Positions 8,491-17,904 of a stretch of 64,000 nt of DNA are shown piece by piece. The position numbers and the translations under genes are program-made. The notes under the pieces are model-generated. The model made no database searches, was not told where the DNA came from, and saw only the letters and a program-made list of their open reading frames with translations. The stretch comes from BPGX01 sp035405785 (lineage in GTDB: Bacteria > Bacteroidota > Bacteroidia > B-17B0 > Aurantibacillaceae), in NCBI GenBank assembly GCA_035405785.1, contig DAONJS010000012.1:1-64000 (forward strand), written 5' to 3'. Within the stretch, counting starts at the first letter, position 1; the number at the start of each line of letters is the position of its first letter.

Positions 8491-10203
8491 TTAATGTGTT
8501 TTTATATCTTCAATAATTAAATTAAAAACAGGATGTTCGCTTTGAACATCTTCAATGTCAATTTTTACAAGAGCATCAAAAGTTTTTCCTTTAAGTTGAT
8601 GATAGTATTCCATTCCATTGAAAAATATAGCCGGATATTCTTTAAAAGAATTTTGCGAAAGATACATTTTTAAATGCCCATTTCCTATTTCATACATTCT
8701 GCCCGTATCTTTTACATTTTTAATCCAAAAAACAGGATGATGATTAGATGGTCCGTGTGGTTCAAATTGTTTGAGTATTCTTAAAAATTTAGGATTGATT
8801 TCATCTAATACTAAATGAGCATCGGCATAACATTTTCTTTTTTGTTGATCTTCTGAAATGATTTCACTGACACTTTTTTCAAAAGCATTGATAAAATTTT
8901 CTAACTGATGCTTTTCAATACTCAATCCAGCAGCGTATTTATGTCCCCCAAACTGATAGATAAATTCTTTGCATTGACAAAGTGCTTCGTATAAATCAAA
9001 ATCCTCTATACTTCTTGCTGAACCTGTAATGTAACCATCGTGTTCGGTTAGAACTATTGTTGGACGATAATATCTTTCTACAAGTTTTGCTGCCACTATT
9101 CCAACCACGCCTTTGTTCCATGATTCTTTGAAAACAACAGTTGTTTTTTTCTGAATGTAATTTTTATCACTCTCAATCATTTGAACAGCTTCTTCTAAAG
9201 TTTGTTTATCTAAATCCTGTCTTTGAGAATTTACTTCCTGAAGTGCAAGTGCCCATTGCTCTGCATTAGATTCATCATTTGATACAAGTAGCTGTATGGC
9301 TTTTGAACCGTGTTCTAATCTGCCTGCCGCATTGATTCTCGGAGCAATTACAAAAACAATATCCGACACACGAACAGGTCTTTTTCTTTTTGAAAAAGCA
9401 ATATCTAAAAGTTTCTTTAAACCTACCGATGGATTTTCGTTTATTTTCTTTAATCCGTAAAAAACTAAAATTCTGTTTTCATCAATAATAGGCACAATGT
9501 CAGCCGCAATACTTGTAGCAAGTAAATCTATATGAGATAAATACAATTCTGCATTGAGTTGAAATTTTTTACAATACGCTTGCATCAATTTAAATCCAAT
9601 ACCACAGCCCGTTAATTCTTTGAATGGGTAGGGACAATCTTTTCTTTTTGGATTTAATACTGCATAAGCATTGGGTAATTTATCTGATGGTGTATGATGG
9701 TCGCAAACAATACAGTCAATATTAAGTGATTGAGCATATTCAATTTTTTCGTGATCTTTTATACCACAATCTAAAATTATGATAAGTGAAAAATTATTGT
9801 CTTTTGCAAACTCTACACCTTTCATTGAAAAACCATAACCTTCTTCAAATCTATCTGGCACATAATAATCCAGTAATGCTTTATCAGTTAATTGCTGTAA
9901 AAATAAATACATATAAGAAACAGCAGTAGTGCCATCTACATCATAATCACCGTAAATTAAAATTTTTTCTTTATTGATAATGGCTTGATGTAATCTGTCG
10001 GTTGCTTTATCAATGTCTTTCATCAAAAAAGGTGAATACAAATCACTTAAAGAAGGACGAAAAAACTTTTTTGCCTGATCAAAAGTATGAACTCCTCTTA
10101 ATATCAACAAACGACTTAATGTATCGCTGATTCCTAATTCCTTTGCTAATTGTTGTTGTTTGATTTTTTCTTCATCTGATAATTCTCTCAATACCCACTG
10201 CAT
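8491..10203 (-). CDS. recJ: Single-stranded-DNA-specific 5'-3' exonuclease RecJ
   Basis: A 570-residue protein of full family length. DHH-type motifs are intact: GDYDVDGTTAV (86-91 region), LDCGIKDHE, VCDHHTP (DHH at 168-170) and, in the DHHA1 half, a GGHKYAAGLSI segment, followed by an OB-like C-terminal domain. RecJ degrades 5'-ended single strands with Mn or Mg in RecF-pathway recombination, mismatch repair and base-excision repair. It heads the leftward recJ-terC-radical SAM unit. The start at MQWVLRELSDEEK fits family alignments. Confidence 0.96.
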   Translation of the reverse strand: MQWVLRELSDEEKIKQQQLAKELGISDTLSRLLILRGVHTFDQAKKFFRPSLSDLYSPFLMKDIDKATDRLHQAIINKEKILIYGDYDVDGTTAVSYMYLFLQQLTDKALLDYYVPDRFEEGYGFSMKGVEFAKDNNFSLIIILDCGIKDHEKIEYAQSLNIDCIVCDHHTPSDKLPNAYAVLNPKRKDCPYPFKELTGCGIGFKLMQAYCKKFQLNAELYLSHIDLLATSIAADIVPIIDENRILVFYGLKKINENPSVGLKKLLDIAFSKRKRPVRVSDIVFVIAPRINAAGRLEHGSKAIQLLVSNDESNAEQWALALQEVNSQRQDLDKQTLEEAVQMIESDKNYIQKKTTVVFKESWNKGVVGIVAAKLVERYYRPTIVLTEHDGYITGSARSIEDFDLYEALCQCKEFIYQFGGHKYAAGLSIEKHQLENFINAFEKSVSEIISEDQQKRKCYADAHLVLDEINPKFLRILKQFEPHGPSNHHPVFWIKNVKDTGRMYEIGNGHLKMYLSQNSFKEYPAIFFNGMEYYHQLKGKTFDALVKIDIEDVQSEHPVFNLIIEDIKTH

Positions 10204-10255
10204 AATTATTCTTTAAAAAACTTTTGTTTCTATTTAGCATTATATTTTATTTTTT

Positions 10256-10356
10256 AACCACAAAGTTGCACAAAGTAGGTAACTAAGTGCACAAAGAATT
10301 TTTCTACCCTTTGTGTCCTTCTTGTAGTAAATCTTGGTGCACTTTGTGTTTTATTA
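10256..10356. repeat. CACAAAG/CTTTGTG intergenic repeat
   Basis: The gap between the YfhO-like gene and recJ holds CACAAAGTTGCACAAAGTAG and, inverted, GGTGCACTTTGTG, giving a long imperfect hairpin. It is a looser relative of the CGCAAAG repeats elsewhere in the window. Confidence 0.5.
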
Positions 10357-10374
10357 GTTTTCATTTTCAAGTGA

Positions 10375-12819
10375 TTATTTAGCAACAAACTTTTTACCGA
10401 AAATGTTCCAAAATCCCAATAATAAAATACCTAATGATGTTAATACTAAACCTTTTGAAGCATAAGGCAAATGAAATTCCATTTCAATAGTATATTCTCC
10501 TTTTGGCAAATACAATCCAGTCATTCCACCATTGATTCTAAATGCAGACGCTGGTTGTCCATTGATTTTGAAATACCATCCAATATCATACGGGAAAGAA
10601 AGATACAACAATTTATTTTGACTCACTTTGATTTTTCCTTTGATATAATTTTCAGAAAAATGTTCTAATTCTAAATGTTCAGCAGATAAAGTATCTTTCA
10701 ATCTTTGCAAAGTATTAAATGTAAAATTATCCACTATTACCGTATCTTTCAAATTGTATTGTGGTATTTGATTATATAAACGAATAAAAGTAGAATCATC
10801 TAACACTGCCGTTTGAAATGCAATAATTTCTTTTTTGTAAGGTTGAAATTTTTCAAAGTCAGATAATTTCATCATTCTGGAATATGTATAACCAAAAGGC
10901 AAAGCATATTTATGTTTAAGTATCTTCACATCACCTTGCATTCCAAGAGAATCAAACATTAATTTCCATTGTGGTGGAATCAATGCTTTTATTAAAACAT
11001 AATGAACAGTATTTTGTGCTTCTAACAACGGATGTCCCACCAATCCCGGAATCCATCTTGACTCATATTCATTATTCTTACTGATAACGCCCATTGTTTT
11101 GAAATATCTCACATAATTTAATTGAGCAAAAGAGTTGTAGTTAGAAGTAGTGTAATATCCTTGTATTCTATTATCATTTAAACTTCCGTGCATTGCCCCC
11201 GATGAGTAATATCCTGCCTTATCTATTCTATAAAACAGATTTTTTTCCTGTTGCTTTATCCAATTAACTGCATCTACGGTATAGTCATTGTAACTTACTT
11301 TTTCATTCAATTCTTTTACATACATCACATCTCTGCGAGTTACAGATAATCTGTCTAAAACAATTAATTCAAGCACCAATGAAATGGCTAATAAAATGGT
11401 TATCCATTGTTGTTTGATAAAATGCATTAGTAGTAATAAAACAACATACAGCAATAAAAAGAATTGAACAATAGTCAGCACAGAATCATCTTTTTTGGGT
11501 ATCATCCCTGCCATATTTGGCGTTCCTTTGAAATAATCATAATGTAGTAATATTAGCAGAAATACTAATGTTGAAATAAGCAACAATACATTTAATTTTC
11601 CATTGCGAAGAAAATTATCTAATGCTATTGAAGCATATAAAACAAATATAATCACAAAAAACATTGAGAACCCTCTGTAATAATCACCTGTAAAAGCCCA
11701 CACAAGTGTTCTGAAATAAGGAAATATCAAAGCAAATAACCATATTCCCAAAAACACAAAAAATACTTTTCTTTGATGTTTGTTGAGATAACTGAAACTT
11801 AAAGGAAATAACAAAAGAGACAAAATAGAAGAATAAGATACAGGAGCTTCTAAAAAATTATACCAACCACTAAATTGATTGCCAGTACCTAATAAATCGC
11901 TTGAAAACTGACGCATTACAAATGTTCCAAATTGCAATTTATCAATTAATCTAAACATTGGTTGAGATGACAGCATAGAAGCATAAGAGTTTTCACCTGT
12001 ACCTCTTGGGCTATTGAAAAGTTGATTGAGTGTTTCCAGAAAAAAAGGTCCGGTTACTAAAATACCTGCAATACCAAATACAACAACTTTTACAGCAACA
12101 GGTTTTAAATTTTGCCAATTAAAATTTTTATCAAGCCATATTCTAAACAAAATATAAGTCAAGAAAAAAATCCCAAACAAATATAAATCAAAAGGCATTG
12201 AAATACTAATACCAACAATACTCAAAAAGAACCACCATCCATTTTTTTCCTGATATATTTTTTCAAAACCATATAACATTAATGCCATCATCAATCCTTC
12301 ATAAGTAAACAAATACCAGCAAGCACCAATAATCATAAAACCCGAATAAGCAAACATCAATCCACCCAAAGTAGCTACGAGTGGGCTTATTTTCCACATT
12401 CTTAAAAAGAAATAGAACACCCATCCTGCTAAAATAATTTTTAAAACCTCTATGTATATAAAAATTTGCGGAATACCTGATGTGCCAATAATATAAGCAA
12501 TCATTTCAAATGGATCACGAAGCCAACCTGAAAAAATACTTTGACCCATACCTTCCTGAAAAGACCATTTTGGAATACCAATACTGTGAAGATATTTAGC
12601 ATACAAATAATGATAAGGCCAAACGCCATTAAGCGTATCACTTCCAATATCTTTGAACAAAAATAATTTTTCCTGAATCAAAAAATCATAGAAAATAAAA
12701 AAAGAAACAAAAGAAATCATCAACAAACTTATCCAATTCCAATATGGATGTAAGGAAGCAAAAATATCTGGATACAAAGAAACCTCTTTTGCTTGTGAAA
12801 TGGGTTTATTTTTAGCCAT
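10375..12819 (-). CDS. YfhO-family multispanning membrane protein
   Basis: From the start at MAKNKPIS the protein has 814 residues: a dozen or more hydrophobic segments over the first two thirds, then an extracytoplasmic domain of about 300 residues and one last helix (LVLTSLGILLLGFW). Features such as KDIGSDTLNGVWPYHYLYAK after the first helix and FSGWLRDPFEM fit YfhO-like proteins (GT-C-like fold), which are proposed to transfer sugars to envelope polymers; no activity is proven here. An upstream in-frame ATG at 12903 would add 28 residues, but that start would overlap the divergently read enoyl-CoA hydratase leader, and MAKNKPIS is the natural cytosolic start. Confidence 0.85.
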   Translation of the reverse strand: MAKNKPISQAKEVSLYPDIFASLHPYWNWISLLMISFVSFFIFYDFLIQEKLFLFKDIGSDTLNGVWPYHYLYAKYLHSIGIPKWSFQEGMGQSIFSGWLRDPFEMIAYIIGTSGIPQIFIYIEVLKIILAGWVFYFFLRMWKISPLVATLGGLMFAYSGFMIIGACWYLFTYEGLMMALMLYGFEKIYQEKNGWWFFLSIVGISISMPFDLYLFGIFFLTYILFRIWLDKNFNWQNLKPVAVKVVVFGIAGILVTGPFFLETLNQLFNSPRGTGENSYASMLSSQPMFRLIDKLQFGTFVMRQFSSDLLGTGNQFSGWYNFLEAPVSYSSILSLLLFPLSFSYLNKHQRKVFFVFLGIWLFALIFPYFRTLVWAFTGDYYRGFSMFFVIIFVLYASIALDNFLRNGKLNVLLLISTLVFLLILLHYDYFKGTPNMAGMIPKKDDSVLTIVQFFLLLYVVLLLLMHFIKQQWITILLAISLVLELIVLDRLSVTRRDVMYVKELNEKVSYNDYTVDAVNWIKQQEKNLFYRIDKAGYYSSGAMHGSLNDNRIQGYYTTSNYNSFAQLNYVRYFKTMGVISKNNEYESRWIPGLVGHPLLEAQNTVHYVLIKALIPPQWKLMFDSLGMQGDVKILKHKYALPFGYTYSRMMKLSDFEKFQPYKKEIIAFQTAVLDDSTFIRLYNQIPQYNLKDTVIVDNFTFNTLQRLKDTLSAEHLELEHFSENYIKGKIKVSQNKLLYLSFPYDIGWYFKINGQPASAFRINGGMTGLYLPKGEYTIEMEFHLPYASKGLVLTSLGILLLGFWNIFGKKFVAK

Positions 12820-12914
12820 TTTGAAAAAATTTTGTCTTAAAGTAAAACGCAAATATTCATAAATTCTTGCTACATTCAAAAATTTTTCCTCAAATTTGCC
12901 CAAAATTAAAAATT

Positions 12915-13706
12915 ATGGTAGTAACAAGCCCTTTTGTAATTACAGAATTATTAGAACACTCTACTTTACTTATCACTATCAATCGTGCAGATAAATTGAA
13001 TGCATTAAACAAAAAAACTATTGATGATTTACACGAGATATTAGTAGAAGCAGAACAAAATAAAGATGTTCGTGCTATTATCATTAAAGGTGCAGGAGAG
13101 AAAGCATTTGTAGCCGGTGCAGATATTGCAGAGTTTGCAAATTATTCAGTAGAAGAAGGAAAACAAATGAGTTCGCAAGGGCATTTCAAAGTATTTAATT
13201 TTCTTGAAAATTTTTCAAAACCCACAATTGCGGCTATTCAGGGCTTTGCATTAGGTGGAGGTTTAGAACTTGCACTTGCTTGTCATATTCGTGTTGCTAC
13301 AGACAATTCAAAATTAGGTTTTCCTGAAGTTGGTTTAGGTGTTATTCCCGGTTATGGCGGTACACAAAGATTAGCACATTTAGTAGGAAAAGGAAAAGCA
13401 TTTGAAATGATAATTACCGGAGAAATGATTGATGCAAAAGATGCTTATCAGTGGGGATTAGTAAATAATGTTGTTCGTCCAGAAGAATTGATGAGTAAGT
13501 GTTTAGAAATTACTAAAAAGATTTCTACCAAATCACCAACTGCTATTGCCGCTGCTATTAGAGCCATTAATGCAGGATATAATCCACAACTCAATGGTTA
13601 TGAAGTAGAAATTGAAGAGTTTGGAAAATCTTTTGGCACCGCAGATTTCAAAGAAGGCGTGGGAGCATTCCTTGAAAAAAGAAAACCAAATTTTCAGGGG
13701 AATTGA
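12915..13706 (+). CDS. Enoyl-CoA hydratase/isomerase (crotonase family)
   Basis: A 263-residue crotonase. The oxyanion-hole motif AGADIAEF, the LGGGLELALAC segment and FPEVGLGVIPGYGGTQRL are present, including both glutamates used by true hydratases (in GLELA and FPEVG). It probably hydrates short-chain trans-2-enoyl-CoA in beta-oxidation or amino-acid degradation; a glutaryl-CoA dehydrogenase-like gene at 29.5 kb would yield crotonyl-CoA, a plausible substrate, though the genes are unlinked. The start chosen (MVVTSPFVITE) gives normal family length; an upstream ATG at 12867 adds only non-conserved residues. Confidence 0.93.
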   Translation: MVVTSPFVITELLEHSTLLITINRADKLNALNKKTIDDLHEILVEAEQNKDVRAIIIKGAGEKAFVAGADIAEFANYSVEEGKQMSSQGHFKVFNFLENFSKPTIAAIQGFALGGGLELALACHIRVATDNSKLGFPEVGLGVIPGYGGTQRLAHLVGKGKAFEMIITGEMIDAKDAYQWGLVNNVVRPEELMSKCLEITKKISTKSPTAIAAAIRAINAGYNPQLNGYEVEIEEFGKSFGTADFKEGVGAFLEKRKPNFQGN

Positions 13707-14024
13707 TTTTGTTGTATCAATTGATTTGAGAAAATTAGAATAGTAATTTTTATTTTTTTTATGTTAAAGTGTTGGTAAAAACTCATATTATTTTGGTTTT
13801 CAGCATTTGCTTTGAGCGCTGGAAAAAAAAATGTAACTGAATGTGATGTTGATATGATAAAATGAGGTATAATGCATTACCACTTGGCACAGTGGTAGAT
13901 TTCGAAGTACAAAACTGTTAATCTAGCCCCTAAGCCAAATTAGAAAAATAACCTTGAATCTAACCATTTCACACCTATAACGCAAAATGTGTGTGAGCTT
14001 GTCTGCCTTCTGTTTTTTCCAATA
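13707..14024. other. Gene-free 318 bp between convergent genes, with hairpins
   Basis: No coding potential seen. It holds several short inverted repeats: TTCAGC...GCTGGAA (about 13799-13824), TACCACT-TGGCAC-AGTGGTA (about 13878-13897) and CACACCTATAACGCAAAATG followed by TGTGTG (about 13971-13996). Base composition is less A/T-rich than most gaps here. It may be the edge of an acquired segment carrying the DUF262 gene. Confidence 0.4.
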
Positions 14025-15995
14025 CTATTGAGTTATTACCTCCCATTCGTCAGATGCTAGTTCAATTGTCTCCATAACTTGATAGCATAGTTTCTGAATG
14101 ATTTGGGCTGAAAGATTAACTTCAATAAAATAGCCGTTCTCAAGTTTCCTTATTGCTCTAAACTTGTTCTTGTCTCTGCCAATATATCTAGGGAAATTAT
14201 GAGCTATAATTTCAAATTTTTCAGGTTCTAAGTCTGCAATTACGTTTAAAGTTTTCTCCATTACATCTCTCCAAGAATTAACTTCAAAATGCTGACCTAA
14301 GATTTTTAATCCTACGGGCGAAGTCCCGGTAACTTCCTGTATGTCTGTTGGGGTTGAATTTTCTTGTCCGAAGTAGCTCCAAATTTCAACTGCTTTCTTT
14401 GCAAGTGTTTCAGCTCTCGCTTCAATTTCGGTTCTAGTCCATTTGGGTATGTTGGTAAAGTATTTGTTAAGTTCAAGATGGCTATCATTAAGTTTTTTCT
14501 TTTTAGTGGGAAAGTCATCATTTGATAGTTCTGTATTGTATGCAGTTAATGTCAAGTTACCAATAGTATGAAGATAAAGTTCGTGTGTTTCATCCCAATC
14601 TTCACCTAAATGTTCTTGCCACCACTCAGAAAGTGTTTGAGGCATAATGTGCTCAACAGTTAAGTTATCAAAAGGAACAGTTTCTTTATGATTGAAACTG
14701 CTTTCAATCGTTTCAAGTATCAGTTTTGTTTTAACAACCCTGTCACCCCCTCCATAGAATTTCGTATCACGAAAACGTAAAATAAATTCATTGTCTTTTG
14801 GATACCCTTTGCCTTGAAGAATGGTTTTGAATCCTTCAATTATGTTGTCTGAATATTTTGATTGAATGAGTGGGTAAACAGTTGGAAAAATCTTGTTTAG
14901 TTGATTTGTGGCAATATTGCACACAAATCTTCTAATTAAGTAATTTTCTAAAGTTTTTAAGATAGTTACAAAGCCATTTTTGTCAATCTTTCCGTCTGCA
15001 TAGTTGTTGTAGAAATTTAGTAACAATGGATACGCAGTCGTTACTTCTATTCTGTTTAGGCGTCTAAACATCTTTTCAAGTTCAGGTTCCTTTTCAAATT
15101 CAGGGTATTTGATTCTTTGATAGTAAATAGAATATTTTTTGAGTTCAGTTAAATAGTCAATAGCATTTGAAGTAGATACACTGTCCTTTAAGGCATAGTA
15201 AACATCACTTTGTTTTATGATGTTGCCATCTTTCATTAAATAGTGTCTGATGAATTCAGTTAGGTCTTCATTTAAAGCGGTCTGCATAGGAATCCAGAAA
15301 TTTTTATATACTTCTTCTTGCTTGTCAATGTGAATTCGCATAAAAAAGTAATTTCTAATTAAGTCGGCTTGTGTAAGCGGTCTTCCTTTTGCATTCAAGC
15401 TTTCAAAAACCAAATATGGATTATCGTCTGCATCAAGGACAATACTTACAACTGAAAAATAGCTTGTAATTATCTTTTTTATTTTCTCTGGTTCTAATTC
15501 AACTTGTTTTAATTTTTTTTCAAAGTAAGTGTAACATCTTGTAAGCTGATTTTCTTCGTCATTAGCTATGCCATTTATTAAATTTTGGTATGTTGGTCTG
15601 TCAACTTGAGTTGGCATTAATTTATAATAGTCTATTCCGTCTTTGTATTGATTAACAAGCAGGGTATTATTTATTTCATCTGCAAGCCGTTCATTTTTGT
15701 TTTCTCTTGCCTTGTTTCTTAATAAAGTCAATAGGATAAATATTGTGGTTAATCTTTGTTGCCCGTCAATTAATAAATATTTAGCTACTCCTTCAGGAAC
15801 GGAAACTGTCGGCATATTCACAATTGAACCCATGAAATGAGTTCTTGGATTGTCCATTTCACAAAGTTCAACAAGGTCTTTCCACAAAACTTCCCATTCC
15901 TTGCTTGTCCAACTGTAAGTGCGTTGAAATAGTGGAATAACATATTGCTTCGTTCCTTCTAATATGTCTTGCAGTTTGGTCTCTTTTGCTTGCAT
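14025..15995 (-). CDS. DUF262/DUF1524 (GmrSD-like) putative defence nuclease
   Basis: A 656-residue protein. The N-terminal DUF262 (ParB/Srx-like) domain carries IPLFQRTYSW and the DGQQRLTTI motif (DGQQR at 77-81), the nucleotide-binding signature of GmrS. The DUF1524 domain has a His-Me-finger/HNH-like core VEHIMPQTLSEWW (His449) followed by IGNLTLTAYN. About 100 further residues form a small C-terminal domain. Proteins of this build include type IV restriction enzymes against modified phage DNA (GmrSD, BrxU); the stand-alone form is a reasonable candidate for the same role, but specificity is unknown. It has no partner gene beside it and sits between unusual flanks of about 320 bp on each side, consistent with a single-gene acquired defence unit. 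Confidence 0.88.
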   Translation of the reverse strand: MQAKETKLQDILEGTKQYVIPLFQRTYSWTSKEWEVLWKDLVELCEMDNPRTHFMGSIVNMPTVSVPEGVAKYLLIDGQQRLTTIFILLTLLRNKARENKNERLADEINNTLLVNQYKDGIDYYKLMPTQVDRPTYQNLINGIANDEENQLTRCYTYFEKKLKQVELEPEKIKKIITSYFSVVSIVLDADDNPYLVFESLNAKGRPLTQADLIRNYFFMRIHIDKQEEVYKNFWIPMQTALNEDLTEFIRHYLMKDGNIIKQSDVYYALKDSVSTSNAIDYLTELKKYSIYYQRIKYPEFEKEPELEKMFRRLNRIEVTTAYPLLLNFYNNYADGKIDKNGFVTILKTLENYLIRRFVCNIATNQLNKIFPTVYPLIQSKYSDNIIEGFKTILQGKGYPKDNEFILRFRDTKFYGGGDRVVKTKLILETIESSFNHKETVPFDNLTVEHIMPQTLSEWWQEHLGEDWDETHELYLHTIGNLTLTAYNTELSNDDFPTKKKKLNDSHLELNKYFTNIPKWTRTEIEARAETLAKKAVEIWSYFGQENSTPTDIQEVTGTSPVGLKILGQHFEVNSWRDVMEKTLNVIADLEPEKFEIIAHNFPRYIGRDKNKFRAIRKLENGYFIEVNLSAQIIQKLCYQVMETIELASDEWEVITQ

Positions 15996-16319
15996 TTATT
16001 TGTTATTGTTTAATGTTTGGTGTAGTCTTTTAAGCTGCCCGCTAACTAACAATAAATCTTTCGCCAATCCAGCCAATTTAGGTAGATACGCGATGTTGTT
16101 TTTTTGAGTTTTAATTCGTGTTTCATTTTTAATGGTTACAAATATACTTATTTTTTCAATTACAAAATATTTTAATATTCAGGTGGTACTGACGCTATCG
16201 GTCTGCATTAAAGGATTTGAAGCGGAATTTTTTTCAGAAATTAAAGTGCATTTGGTATATTTCTCTAATTGATATATTTCATTTAATTTTGTAGCAATAA
16301 TTTCAATTCTAAATTTTTA
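15996..16319. other. Gene-free 324 bp upstream of the DUF262 gene
   Basis: The first ~120 bp read on the minus strand (GTTAGTTAGCGGGCAGC, then CTACACCAAACATTAAAC) form the leader of the DUF262 gene and look unlike the local intergenic DNA. The rest includes a fragment of the MITE-like repeat (16193-16258) and a -7-like box TAATTTTG (16284-16291) ahead of the next gene. No ORF of note. Confidence 0.45.
16193..16258 (-). repeat. MITE-like repeat, terminal fragment (copy D)
   Basis: Read on the minus strand it starts ATACCAAATGCACTTTAATT and continues TCTGAAAAAAATTCCGCTT and TTTAATGC, matching the left end of the copy at 61172 (ATACCAAAGATATTTTAATT, TCAGAAAAAATTCCGCTTT, AATGC). It then ends in AGACCGATAGCGTCAGTACC, related to the TGACGCTAAAGGTCAGCA hairpin at about 61081. 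Only one terminus is present. Confidence 0.6.
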
Positions 16320-17198
16320 ATGCTTAAAAAATTTATCAAAGAATGGTATACATTAAATAAAACCCAAAGGAGAGGAACAATAGTAGTTTTAATACTTCTT
16401 TTGTCATCTGTTCTGTTCAAGTGGCTTTATGTTCCTAAATTAGATGATGAAGTTATTTATTTTGCTAATTTAGAAATTGAAAAATTTGAAAAACCTGATT
16501 TAAATACATCCTTAAATTTTTCCGTAACCAAAAAAGACACACTATTTTTCTTCAACCCTAATCTTACTTCTGAAAAAGAATTGCAGGAAATTGGACTACC
16601 TGAAAAAATTGTTCAAAATATCATCAAATATAGAAATGCAGGTGGAAAGTTTTATTCAAAAGAATCATTGAAAAAAATTTATTCAATGAACGATTCTATT
16701 TATCAAAGAATAGAACCATATATCTTAATAGACAATAATAACACTTCAAAAAACAATACTCAAAATTTTTCTACTAAAACAAACTACAAACCAACTAAAT
16801 CAAAGCCATACGCAGAATTAAATTCAGCAGATAGTTTAGAATTAGAAAATTTATCAGGAATAGGAAAAACTTTATCCGTTAGAATAATCAAATACAGAAA
16901 TAGATTAGGAGGATTTTATTCTGTGTATCAACTCAAAGAAGTATACGGATTAAATGATTCGCTTTTTAATTTTGTTTTGAGAAATAATGAACTTAAAGCA
17001 GATACCACGCTTATTCACAAAATAAACATCAAAACAGCAGATTTCAAGACAATGATAAGACATCCGTATTTTACAAAAGAAATGGTAATAAAGATATTGC
17101 AACTTCAAAAAAACAAGACGAACTTTTCTACACAAATATTAAAACAAGAATTAGGAGAAGAGAATTGGAATAAAGTGAGATGGTATGTTGAGTTTTAA
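16320..17198 (+). CDS. Membrane-anchored triple helix-hairpin-helix (ComEA-like) protein
   Basis: A 292-residue protein with an N-terminal cytosolic stub, one transmembrane helix (about residues 21-36) and three ComEA-type HhH units: FNPNLTSEKELQEIGLPEKI, ELNSADSLELENLSGIGKTL with GGFYSVYQLKEVYGL, and a degenerate third (INIKTADFKTMIRHPYFTKE). HhH units of this kind bind DNA in competence proteins. ComEC lies 2 kb away in the same direction, so a role in DNA uptake is plausible; the intervening genes and repeats argue against a single operon. The middle unit keeps the canonical GIG hairpin. Confidence 0.85.
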   Translation: MLKKFIKEWYTLNKTQRRGTIVVLILLLSSVLFKWLYVPKLDDEVIYFANLEIEKFEKPDLNTSLNFSVTKKDTLFFFNPNLTSEKELQEIGLPEKIVQNIIKYRNAGGKFYSKESLKKIYSMNDSIYQRIEPYILIDNNNTSKNNTQNFSTKTNYKPTKSKPYAELNSADSLELENLSGIGKTLSVRIIKYRNRLGGFYSVYQLKEVYGLNDSLFNFVLRNNELKADTTLIHKINIKTADFKTMIRHPYFTKEMVIKILQLQKNKTNFSTQILKQELGEENWNKVRWYVEF

Positions 17199-17227
17199 AA
17201 AATTTCTATTCCTAAATAAAAAATTCC

Positions 17228-17235
17228 TACCTTTG
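17228..17235 (+). promoter_or_regulatory. Candidate -7 box
   Basis: TACCTTTG fits TAnnTTTG and lies 27 bases ahead of the start of the cysteine-rich membrane protein; no convincing -33 TTTG is seen at the right distance. Confidence 0.4.
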
Positions 17236-17262
17236 CACTATTAATCAATAAAAACTAAAACT

Positions 17263-17664
17263 ATGGGATGTGTAACAAGTATTGCTATTGCCTTATGGTT
17301 AATAGCATTCGCAGCAGGAGTAATGCTGCTGTACAAAGTACAAAAGGAAAATCTGCAATGGCCTTTTAAAGTGGCAGGATGGCTCATTGTTATCGTTGCA
17401 CTTGGAGGTATGCTTTGCTGTTCATTGCGTTGCATATGCAATTCCTGTCATGGTGGACAATGTGGAAGACCTCCAATGATGATGTATCATCATGGAATGT
17501 ACAAAGGCGGATGTTGTGGAGATGATGAAAATTGCAGTGGTGGAAGATGCGAAAAAAGCAAATCTGCTTGCTGCGATGAAGAAGAATGTGATGGTGAAGA
17601 AGATGAAGAAAATGTGCAAGTGATTATTAAAACCGACAGTGTGAGCACTATGAAGAAAAAGTAA
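17263..17664 (+). CDS. Small cysteine-rich membrane protein
   Basis: A 133-residue protein not recognised as a named family. Two hydrophobic segments (about residues 5-25 and 38-52) are followed by a tail dense in Cys and acidic residues. Of 14 cysteines, 13 fall from the end of the second helix onward, in patterns CC-x3-C-x-C-x2-C, CC, ACC and EEEC, with a Met/His patch (MMMYHHGM). Such a tail could bind metal such as copper or zinc, or form disulfides; this is inference from composition. A hairpin terminator follows at 17730-17758. A -7-like box precedes the gene. Confidence 0.75.
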   Translation: MGCVTSIAIALWLIAFAAGVMLLYKVQKENLQWPFKVAGWLIVIVALGGMLCCSLRCICNSCHGGQCGRPPMMMYHHGMYKGGCCGDDENCSGGRCEKSKSACCDEEECDGEEDEENVQVIIKTDSVSTMKKK

Positions 17665-17667
17665 TTA

Positions 17668-17700
17668 ATCTTCTTTGCGCCTTCGCGTCTTAGCGGTGTA
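17668..17700. repeat. Short GCGCCTTCGCGTCTTAGCGG repeat
   Basis: TTCTTTGCGCCTTCGCGTCT followed by TAGCGGTGTAAAG is related to CTCTGCGTTTCAGCGTCTTT and ACGGTAAAAAAG at about 21418-21449. It is a common style of Bacteroidota intergenic repeat; function unknown. Confidence 0.45.
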
Positions 17701-17729
17701 AAGAAAAAATTAATCTTTTCAGATGTACC

Positions 17730-17758
17730 AAAAGCCCTTCAGATATTGAGGGGCTTTT
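17730..17758 (+). terminator. Intrinsic terminator
   Basis: AAAAGCCC (17730-17737) pairs with GGGCTTTT (17751-17758), the stem extending through a near-match CTTCA/TTGAG, followed by a T-rich run. It would end transcription of the cysteine-rich membrane protein gene. Confidence 0.7.
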
Positions 17759-17790
17759 TTATTTTTTCTGTTTCTATTCAGATGTTTCAA

Positions 17791-17850
17791 AAAGATACAT
17801 CTCACGCAAAGTCCGCAAAGTAAAATTACGCCGAGTTCGCAAAGATTTTA
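17791..17850. repeat. CGCAAAG-type intergenic repeat
   Basis: AAAGATACATCTCACGCAAA followed by GTCCGCAAAG, ACGCCGAGTTCGCAAAG and ATTTTAAAT. Closest relatives are at 30773-30828 (AAAGACACATTGCACGCAAA, GCCAAGCACGCAAAG) and 3395-3485. Confidence 0.6.
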
Positions 17851-17904
17851 AATGAAATTATTTCAACTTCCAAAAATCATTAGCAAAATTCATAAAATGG
17901 TGAA

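Noticed and set aside
12820..12903. N-terminal extension of the YfhO-like protein
   Set aside because: It adds non-conserved residues and would read through the leader of the divergent enoyl-CoA hydratase; MAKNKPIS is the better start.
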